Positions 57,169 to 64,000 of a stretch of 64,000 nt of DNA are shown piece by piece. The first letter of the stretch is position 1; each line of letters begins with the position of its first letter. The translations under genes were made by a program, and so were the position numbers. Below the pieces are notes generated by a model that was not told where the DNA came from, made no database searches, and was given only the letters and a program-made list of their open reading frames with translations. Source of the stretch: Phoma sp. XZ068 (Eukaryota > Ascomycota > Dothideomycetes > Pleosporales > Didymellaceae). Location: positions 310,001 to 374,000 of the forward strand of contig RBKR01000012.1 in the NCBI GenBank assembly GCA_004835665.1, read 5' to 3'.

Positions 57169-57553
57169 GGCAGTTTATGTCAATACCTTGCACTTTTGTG
57201 ACAATTCTGGTAAGATGCATTGGAAGATTGAAGAGCTGATGTCGATGTAGATGGTCGCAAAGTCAATGACGTAGTGGTGTACCGAGGCACGCGACGCGAT
57301 GCGCGATCACGTTGCTTTTCAACTCTATATTGACAAAAGTTATATGATATGGTTCGGTTTCCAGATGGATCCCGGTTCACAGCTGAGATGTCTGGCTGTG
57401 TGCTTATGAGAGACAAGGACCCCCTTGGCTGCAGCCTGAGAGCGAACTAACCTCGCAAGGCAACAACGTGCTAAGTACATTCATAAATTACATTCGGCCA
57501 TGAAGCATAATCTTTCGCAATCTTCAACTCTTCAAGATTAAAAGTATCCGACT
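57169..57553. promoter_or_regulatory. Divergent promoter region
   Basis: 385 bp between the DUF4385 start (minus) and the F-box gene start (plus). Both promoters must be in it. Confidence 0.5.
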
Positions 57554-58342
57554 ATGTCGACTGACACCTTCTCAGCGGGAAGTCACGCTCTACTGCTTCC
57601 AGACGTCATCTTCGAGCTCCTCGTACATGTCGATTTCCTCACCCTCTTGCGCTGCCAGCGCGTGTGCCGTACCTGGAAATCAGTAATCGATCGTTCCCGG
57701 GAAGCCAGACAGACGCTCTTCCTAGAATCTGACGATGGACCATTCAACGCCCTCAAGACCAGAGAGGAGCACGACATCAGTCATGCCGTAGCCGCCGCAT
57801 TCACCCAACCACAGAAGCGCATCGTCTCACGACCAGAGTTCCGTGCCCTCTTCAATCCCTGGATCTATACACACGATTTGGAACCAATGTCACAGGCTTC
57901 CGATAACGAAATGTTCCCATACGCCATGCATGGGCAAAGACTACCGCCGATCTGGCGTTTCACAGACCGCGTATCGTCTGGCCGCCTGGACTTTTGCTTT
58001 ACGCCGTCTGAACTCGTTCGCCTGGTCGACCGGATTGGGGCTAGCTGGACGCACATGTTTCTTACACAGCCACCGGTGAGGAGAGTGCTGGTCATGGTAC
58101 ATGGGGGTTACCTGCCTGCGGAGATCTTGGACGTGGAGAAGGCAGGAGGTGTGACTATTGGCGACGTCGTAGCGGCTGTACGGGGGACTAAGGCTGTGAA
58201 AATAATGAGGGAAAAGAGTGGGGATAAGGACTTTACCACCATTGACCTCAAGTTCGATGAGCACTTCACTGGAGTCAAGTTTATGCCGCTGCAACGGTGT
58301 GTAAAGGATGAATTCGGCAATGTGTTTACTATAGCAAGCTGA
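57554..58342 (+). CDS. F-box domain protein
   Basis: Single-exon frame of 262 aa from ATG 57554. Residues about 14-58 form an F-box: LLPDVIFELLVHVDFLTLLR, then CQRVCRTWKSVI. The rest has no leucine-rich or WD repeats, but shows the layout common to a large family of Dothideomycete F-box proteins: RPEFRALFNPW, then a Trp/Phe-rich middle and a C-terminal REKSGDKDFTTIDLKF. By family it would bridge Skp1-Cullin-F-box ubiquitin ligase and an unknown substrate. Confidence 0.85.
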   Translation: MSTDTFSAGSHALLLPDVIFELLVHVDFLTLLRCQRVCRTWKSVIDRSREARQTLFLESDDGPFNALKTREEHDISHAVAAAFTQPQKRIVSRPEFRALFNPWIYTHDLEPMSQASDNEMFPYAMHGQRLPPIWRFTDRVSSGRLDFCFTPSELVRLVDRIGASWTHMFLTQPPVRRVLVMVHGGYLPAEILDVEKAGGVTIGDVVAAVRGTKAVKIMREKSGDKDFTTIDLKFDEHFTGVKFMPLQRCVKDEFGNVFTIAS

Positions 58343-58735
58343 TTTCTATTGGCCGGACTACCACTCCAGTTCAGTGTCACATTGCAGTTGCATGAACTCT
58401 CGATTCCCATTTTCTTCAGGCACCCATCTTGTTTCCGGCGTTAGTGGGCTGCTGTCGCGTTCTTGAGGTTAGAATTCATCAGTGCACATGTCCAGCCTCG
58501 CACTCGCTGACTTGAACGCATGTTTGGGTATCCATATCTACAGAAGTTTATAGCAAAACGCTCATCGCTGGCCGCCATCAAAGAAAGTAGTGCACAGCCG
58601 TTTGGTAGTAGTCCGGCCGTTGGACCAGTCCACGGTCGCCAGCTCCCTCCTGAGGCTGGCCTTGTGGAACAGATGATTGATTCTCTCCCACACATCACCA
58701 TCACCATCCACAATCCTCCCATCCGTGTCCCCGTT
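58343..58735. other. Convergent intergenic stretch
   Basis: 393 bp between the F-box stop and the PPG1 stop; the two 3' ends face each other. No element is seen. A minus-strand frame through 58441-59841 is a shadow of PPG1. Confidence 0.5.
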
Positions 58736-60349
58736 CTACAAGAAGTAATCTGCAACCGGTTTCTTCGCTGGCATCCCCCTTGAATCCTGCGGGGCAGCCT
58801 CGAAAACGCGATATCTTCTCCCGGGCCCGTCCCGATTCTGCTGCTCGCCCAGCATGCTGCTGAGCCTACGCTCTCCATTCGCGTTGGGGCCATCATTCGA
58901 TCCCAATACCCAGCCGCCACCACCTCCACCTCGGTCGCCGTTAGTACGGCGCTGGAAGCCGGCGTTGCTCCCATCTTCGCCAAGCTCGAGGATGGCGGCG
59001 ACATTGCCGCAGCGGTAGCAGTAGTTGGGGGCGCTCCAGACGGTGACGATGGTGGAGTCGAACATTTCTTTAAAGCCCTCCATGACGAGCTGGTGGGCGC
59101 GGGCGATGAGGGAGAGGTCGTTTTTGTGGTTGAAGCACTTGACAATGTCTGCACCAAAGAGGAATCCGGCACCTCGTGGGGACAGGCCCCAGCCGTCGAT
59201 TTCGTCCGGGTCGGACCACAGCAGGTCGCACATGGCGCCTTCGTGGGGGACTTCTTGCTTGCGGTCGAGCAGGCGGATCTTGTCGATGCTGTCGATGAGC
59301 GGCGAGAGGCCGCCGTGGACGCACAGAATGGCGCCCGTGTCGTTGCGGGTCGAGCCGTTGGCCGAGGACGAGGCGGCGGTGCCAGGCGGGCCGACGTTGG
59401 TGGGTGTGGGCGGGGCGACGGGGCTGGAGGAGCCCATGTTGGCGCTGGTAGCAGACACGGAGGACTGCGAGTCGGAGTTTCGCGCATAGCGGTACATGAT
59501 CTCGCCGGCGGCGTTGAGCGTCTCAATCTCAATGTCCTGGTCGAGGTCCGGGATGGCGTCGATGTTGCTGTTGGAGGCAATGGGCCCGTCGGTGGGCTGC
59601 AGCGAGGTGGCGGCGCCGCTGACCAGGGCGCCCAGGGCGAGGTAGTCGAAGACCTCGCAGCAGTAGCGCCAGACGTTGGCGCTGCCGTACTTGCGCAGAC
59701 ACTCGTCGTAGAAGCCGTAGACGGTGGTGATCTGGCGCGACTCGTGGTTGCCGCGGATGAGGGTGATGCGGTCGGGGTAGCGGACCTTGAGGCAGAGGAG
59801 GAGGAGGAACGACTCGAGCGAGTAGAAGCCGCGGTCGACAAAGTCGCCTGGGCGGGAAGTTAGCCTGGACGCGTTGCGGCGGGAGGCGGGGCGGGCGTAC
59901 CCATGAAGAGGTAGTTTGTGTCGGGCACGTCGCCGCCGACGCGGAAGAGCTCCATGAGGTCGTGGAACTGGCCGTGGATGTCGCCGCATATCTGGGGGGG
60001 TCAGCGCTGGATCACGTGTGTAGGGATATCAAGTGTGTAGGGATATCAAGTGTGTAGGGATATCAAGTGTGTAGAGGTATCAAGTGTGTAGAGGCACGAA
60101 GTGTAGAGGCACATGTGTGTAGAGGCACAAGTGTGTAGAGGCACACATGTGTAGAGGCATGTCGAGTGTAGAGGCATATCAGGGCATAGAACGTACTGTC
60201 ACGGGCGCATCGACGCCGACGACATTGCCCTCCTCGATCAGCAGCTCGCGCGCCTTGTAGCACAGCTCGCGCACCTGGTTCTCGGGGATGGGCCGGCACG
60301 CGCGCAGCTGCTGGATGGCCTTGTCGAGGTCGCTGCCGCCGGTGCTCAT
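58736..60349 (-). CDS. PPG1: Serine/threonine protein phosphatase PPG1 (PP2A-like catalytic subunit)
   Basis: Three exons: 60197-60349, 59901-59991 and 58736-59847. The introns are 205 nt (GTACGT...GCTGAC...CCCCAG) and 53 nt (GTACGC...GCTAAC...CCAG), giving 451 aa. PPP-family motifs are complete: GDIHG at residues 54-58, GDFVDRG at 82-88, GNHE at 114-117, then HGG and SAPNYCYRCGN, all metal or phosphate ligands. The C-terminus PVADYFL is the PP2A-type methylation tail. A roughly 95-residue Ser/Ala/Pro-rich insertion (about 159-253) separates GALVSGAA from ILCVHGG, and a Gly-rich segment follows the core. In yeast Ppg1 works with Far11/STRIPAK-type partners; in moulds PPG1 influences development. 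Intron 1 consists mainly of a minisatellite. Confidence 0.92.
60014..60185. repeat. Minisatellite of about 17 bp in PPG1 intron 1
   Basis: On the plus strand five exact-length 17-bp units begin at 60014 (GTGTGTAGGGATATCAA three times, then GTGTGTAGAGGTATCAA and GTGTGTAGAGGCACGAA). About five degenerate units of 14-18 bp sharing GTGTAGAGGCA follow, up to about 60185. The array fills most of the 205-nt intron between the donor and the branch region. Confidence 0.9.
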
Positions 60350-61012
60350 GGCGGCGGGGGCGTGTGTCGTCTCCTGGCGCTCTGCGAACGCGCTGCTCTT
60401 TCGCGGCTAGGCTCGCAGCCTGTCCTCTGGACGCGCGCCTCGTTCGCGACTGGACGCACAGCCGGTGCTGCTGGACGCGCTCCTCGTTCGCGGGCTGGTC
60501 CCTCTTGCAGCGCCCTCGAGGCGTCGGTGGCTTCGGCCGTGTCGCGTGCAGTGCGCGTCGGGGCGGGGCGGGCGTCGGGCGTTGCAATCGTCGCGCGGGC
60601 TTCACGCTGTAGAAAGGGCGGGGGGCAGGGCGCCGTGCAGAGCAGCGGCAGTGGTTCAGGGCGAGTGCGGCGGTCCCATGGTGAATGCCTTGATCGCCGT
60701 CCATGGCCCACCGGCACAAGCTTCGCGGCATGCAGGGATCGCTAGCGCCTCGCCGCTGTCACCACCAGCGTCCATCACCACCTCACCCCCCGCCCTCCCG
60801 CCTCCCCCACGCCCACAGCACGCTCGAGGCATCTCAATTGGCCTGGTACGGCCTCTCGCTCTGCCCATCCAGCTCCGCGCACCCGCTAATCCGCCGCAGC
60901 ACCAGTGATGCCTCGGCCAGCCCTCGCTTCCTAACACCCACCTGCTCATTGCACCGTCGGCAGAACGACACAGCGGCACTCGACGAGAACGCAGACACTC
61001 GCACCGCCCAAC
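60350..61012. promoter_or_regulatory. GC-rich divergent promoter region
   Basis: 663 bp between PPG1 (minus) and the small membrane-protein gene (plus). It is GC-rich, which leaves long chance frames open on both strands; none has recognisable content. Both promoters must be here. Confidence 0.5.
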
Positions 61013-61402
61013 ATGCCACCACACATGCACCCGCGCTCGCGCATGACCGCCTCGCTCTTCACCACCACCCTCATGGTCTCCTTCCTCGTCGTCGCCGCTC
61101 CGCATCTGATCCCCTGCCCCGTTGACCCGCGCACACTCAACGACTCGGCCGACCCCACCCGCAGGCGACGGAGACGGCGACCTGCAGAGTCCGATGAAGA
61201 GGGCGGCCTGGATGTGCTGACCGAGGACGCCCGGAGGAAAATGCTCGAGGACAGGCTGAACCCCAAGAGGGAGTGTCCCATTCCGAAGCCGGGAGGCCTA
61301 GTTGGCCAGGTCCTAGGCATGACACGGAGGGCTCCTGACGACTCTGTCACAAAGCACGTCCAACGCACATTACGCAACACCCGACCGAGCGACGACCAAT
61401 AA
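61013..61402 (+). CDS. Small single-pass membrane protein, conserved-looking
   Basis: Frame of 129 aa from ATG 61013. Residues about 13-35 are hydrophobic (SLFTTTLMVSFLVVAAPHLI), preceded by a short basic start without acidic residues, then PCPVD. An arginine run (RRRRRRR) and an acidic-basic polar tail follow, ending with ECPIPKPGGLVGQVLG. I recall similar small fungal proteins with a hydrophobic start followed by HLIPCP and a CPVPKP-like end, possibly mitochondrial, but cannot name them. The topology is most likely N-in/anchored with a soluble tail. Its 3' flank carries a repeat with PUF-type sites and an AATAAA at 61784. Confidence 0.65.
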   Translation: MPPHMHPRSRMTASLFTTTLMVSFLVVAAPHLIPCPVDPRTLNDSADPTRRRRRRRPAESDEEGGLDVLTEDARRKMLEDRLNPKRECPIPKPGGLVGQVLGMTRRAPDDSVTKHVQRTLRNTRPSDDQ

Positions 61403-61454
61403 CACGGCAACATTGGGAAGGTCATTTTATTGAGCATTTGCAGGGAATGAGAAT

Positions 61455-61699
61455 GTACCAAGATATGCAGGGAGATACACTGTACGTTGAAGGAAATGAG
61501 ATTCTAGTGCACATTACAGTAAAGGGAATGCTGTCCGTTGCAGGGAAGAACACTGTACATTACAGTAAAGGGAATGATGTACGTTGCAGGGAAGAACACT
61601 GTACATTACAGTTGAGGGAACATGCTGTACGTTGCAGGAAGAAGACATACTGTACATTGCACAAAGTAAAAGAGCATCATGTACATCACTTGTACATAG
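61455..61699 (+). repeat. GTAC-punctuated minisatellite downstream of the small membrane-protein gene
   Basis: Four imperfect units start at 61482, 61533, 61579 and 61627 (51, 46, 48 and 54 bp), with partial units on both sides. The best-kept core is GTACGTTGCAGGGAAGAACA followed by CTGTACATTACAG. Inside, UGUACAUUA occurs at 61554-61562 and 61600-61608. Related UGUACAUUG (61651), UGUACAUCA (61680) and UGUACAUA (61691-61698) follow. The array starts 52 bp after the stop codon and ends before an AATAAA (61784-61789), so it probably lies in the 3' UTR. Confidence 0.8.
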
Positions 61700-61783
61700 C
61701 CAGCACCTCCACGGTGACTGACAATGAAAAGAATTGAATAGACTTCCCTCTCCGTTCTACTAGTCAGAATCTTATTCCAGAGG

Positions 61784-61789
61784 AATAAA
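61784..61789 (+). terminator. AATAAA polyadenylation-type signal
   Basis: AATAAA lies 382 bp after the stop of the small membrane-protein gene and is the first clear signal downstream of it. Fungal 3' ends are loosely defined, so use is inferred. Confidence 0.4.
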
Positions 61790-62820
61790 GCATCATTACC
61801 CAGCTATGGGCATTCAGAAGCGTCTTGCAAGATCAAGCATGCCACCATCATTTACTTTTCAAACACTATCATCTGTCTAAATATGCAGCCAATAAAATGG
61901 CTGCGAATGTCTTACACATGCATCCCATATACCTCACAGCCTTCATTGGCTGTCGTGATAGCTAGCCAGCCTTTTCGTGGCTTAGAACAAATCTTGGGCA
62001 GTTTCTTACGAAATTATTGGGCACTTCCTTGAGAAATCATTGAGTTTCCCTAGGATATCATGAGGTAGAGCGCTGTGCACCGAACAGCGACCCGGCCAAG
62101 CTCTGCACATGGCGGGGTTTCTCAGCCCATCTTGGCCTTCTCTCACTCCAACAAGCCACCATCCAACTTGACACTCAAAAAATAGCCACTGTCGTGTGAC
62201 CCAAGCGCCATTGGCACATTCTGCGTCAATCCGATAACAACTTCTTGTCATGTCTTTGCCAATGTGGCAAGGAATATCGAGTGGTGCCCTGCCTCCGTCT
62301 TGTCGTCTTGTCCAAACCTTCCCTGTTCTTGATCAGGAAGGTGTCCAACTTCCGCCAACACAAGAGAAGATTAACATTACTCATAGCCTTGCAACGATCA
62401 ACTAGAAACAAGTCAACGTCCTTTACTATCACCGACTTCTGCTAGCCCTGATTGGTTGCGTTATCTGCTCTCTGCTTGGCCCACCACTGCGTACTTGGCC
62501 ATGCAGCTGTCAGTAAGACAAAGGCTTTGGTATCACTGGGCGCCAACCGCGTGTCTGTATGATCCTCACACCAAGTTTGTTCTGTGTGACAAGCCTCGCT
62601 GTGGTCGCGCATAGACATCGTTTACCTCTTGGTTTGCCGCTGCTCTCATTCCCGCTCATTGGCGCCCAGAACCGCGAACAGCCTTCTGATCATACTCGTA
62701 TCACCATATTGCTGAATGAGGCAGCTGTAAAAATCTAGAAAGTATCCATGGATATAAACTCCTGCTCGCCTGTCATGTCTGCCTGTTTTGCACGCTTATC
62801 CATCTCTCCTAGGTTGCACC
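61790..62820. other. Intergenic stretch / transporter promoter
   Basis: About 1 kb upstream of the peptide transporter ATG. A small inverted repeat (TTGCCA..TGGCAA near 62254-62268) and a TATA box near the end are visible. No gene is supported. Confidence 0.5.
62753..62758 (+). promoter_or_regulatory. TATA box of the peptide transporter gene
   Basis: TATAAA in GGATATAAACTCC, 68 bp upstream of the ATG at 62821. The close spacing and clear match suggest an inducible promoter, consistent with nitrogen-regulated peptide uptake genes. Confidence 0.55.
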
Positions 62821-64000
62821 ATGTCTTCAGGCGCTGCTCTCGACATTGTAGACGCGGCAGCTGCCGATTACCCAGCTATATCAAAAGGCTTGAAGGATGA
62901 GTCTATTCTTGAAAAGCAAGGACCTTACACGTCAACGTCCGACGACGTAGCCGATCTCAATGGCCTTCAATACCCCACAGACGAAGATTGGGCCACCTTA
63001 CGTCGTGTCTATGGCAAAGTCAATTGGATGATTTATGTCATTGGCATTGTCGAGATGTGTGAAAGATTCGCCTACTATGGAACCACAGCCGTCTGTACGT
63101 ATCTAGCTGACAAGGGATGAGAATCATAAACAAAAACTAATTGCACAAGTCGTCAACTTTATTCAACAAGACCTACCGACTGAAGGACCATTTCCATCAG
63201 CAGGTGCTGCTGGTACAGATGGTCAAGCCGGCGCTCTGGGTATGGGCCAGCAAGCCTCCACTGGACTTGTTCAATTCAACCAGTTCTTCTCCTATGTCAT
63301 GCCCATGGTCGGTAAGTGGCACTGCTTCTCGTCTTTAAAGACAGGACTGATGTAGCCAGGCGGTTGGCTTGCCGACGAATACTGGGGCAAGTTCAAGACC
63401 ATCTATGTAGCCATTGGGCTTGCTACCGTTGGTCACATTCTTATCATTATTGCTGCCATTCCACAGGTCATTGCAAAGCCAAACGGAGCACTAGCCGCGT
63501 TTATTCTAGGCCTGATTCTCTTCGGAGGTGGAGTTGGCTTTTTCAAGTGCTGCATCTCTCCACTCGTGGCCGAACAATACGAGCATAGTCACCCCAAGGC
63601 GTATCTTCGTACCGAACCGAGTGGCGAAAGGGTAATTGTCGACCCTGGAATCACCATCTCCCGAGTATACATGCGATACTATCTGCTAATTAATGTTGGT
63701 GCCCTTACTGGGCAGATATCCATGGTATACGCTGAGAAGTATGTGGGCTTTTGGCTGTCTTACCTCCTGCCCACTATTCTCTTCATCTTTTGCCCTCTCC
63801 TCATGGTTGGCTTGAGCAAACACTATGTGAAGAGGCCTCCGCAGGGAGACGTGTTGGTCAAGGCGATGAAACTCTACTCCTTCTCTATGCAAGGAAGATG
63901 GTCGCTCAACCCAATCCGCACCTGGAAGAACCTATCCTCTCCCAACCTGTGGGATGGTGCCAAGCCAAGCCAGCTCGCTAATAAGCCTAATTGGATGACA
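62821..64000 (+). CDS. PTR2/POT-type proton-coupled di/tripeptide transporter (partial, runs off right edge)
   Basis: Exons: 62821-63094, 63150-63311 and 63360 to beyond 64000. The introns are 55 nt (GTACGT...ACTAATT...CAAG) and 48 nt (GTAAGT...CAGGACTGA...CCAG), both phase 1. After a polar cytosolic N-terminus, the first joints give EMCERFAYYGTTAVFVNFIQ, the POT signature of helix 1 with the E-x-x-E-R-like element. GGWLADEYWGKFKTI is the following conserved loop, and further helices follow (GHILIIIAAIP, AAFILGLILFGGGVGFFKC). About half of the expected 580-620 residues are in the window. It imports small peptides with protons at the plasma membrane, fitting with the secreted DPP IV and carboxypeptidase in the same window. 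Confidence 0.92.

Noticed and set aside
58441..59841. Long minus-strand frame rich in Ser, Ala and Arg
   Set aside because: It overlaps PPG1 exon 3 in another frame; the PPG1 frame has complete phosphatase motifs, so this is a shadow caused by high GC.
60063..60731. Minus-strand frames across the PPG1 start and its promoter
   Set aside because: Chance open frames in GC-rich DNA and in the intron minisatellite; inconsistent with the PPG1 exon 1 frame.
61438..61737. 99-codon plus-strand frame through the GTAC minisatellite
   Set aside because: It is open only because the repeat unit lacks stops in this frame; it contains repetitive, non-protein-like sequence.

Overview
This window is nuclear DNA of a filamentous ascomycete. 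Most genes are interrupted by short introns of about 45 to 55 nt with GT-AG ends and CTAAC/CTGAC-type branch sites. Genes lie on both strands with compact spacing, and the set is typical of moulds: cytoplasmic dynein heavy chain, a GT31-type glycosyltransferase, secreted DPP IV and serine carboxypeptidase, F-box proteins and a PTR2-type transporter. Gene style suggests Dothideomycetes (Pleosporales), but that is inference and I cannot name a species. No rRNA, tRNA, transposon or CRISPR was recognised.

Layout. 1-4.7 kb: the 3' end of a zinc-finger reading frame, two poorly resolved orphan genes and a GT31-like glycosyltransferase. 4.7-7.4 kb: gene-poor. 7.4-9.4 kb: divergent NmrA-like reductase and a four-helix membrane protein. 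10.3-15.2 kb: two same-strand acidic orphan proteins. 15.9-20 kb: a YMR226C-like SDR, a small hydrophilin-like protein and a secreted serine carboxypeptidase. 20.2-43.4 kb: a dense housekeeping block with a DPB3/CHRAC-like histone-fold protein, a CLC channel/exchanger, GMP synthase, BCP1, the Rieske protein, a macrodomain phosphatase and the 13-kb dynein heavy chain gene. 44-52 kb: a nuclear coiled-coil protein, a BTB/T1 protein, an SGNH-like protein, an orphan and an unusual six-finger protein. 52.9-64 kb: DPP IV, a DUF4385 protein, an F-box protein, PPG1 phosphatase, a small membrane protein and a peptide transporter cut by the right edge.

Functional links are mostly modest. DPP IV, the carboxypeptidase and the peptide transporter fit one nutritional chain, with extracellular or vacuolar proteolysis followed by di/tripeptide uptake. 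GMP synthase and BCP1 share a 216-bp divergent promoter. The Rieske and macrodomain genes are also divergent.

The least ordinary signals are non-coding. A GTAC-punctuated minisatellite lies just downstream of the small membrane-protein gene and repeatedly presents PUF/Pumilio-type UGUA motifs ahead of an AATAAA. A second minisatellite of about 17 bp fills intron 1 of PPG1. A hairpin-rich stretch near 9.7-9.9 kb carries an 18-bp interrupted palindrome twice at exactly 100-bp spacing. All exon joins were worked out by reading splice signals and phase by eye; none is backed by transcript data.
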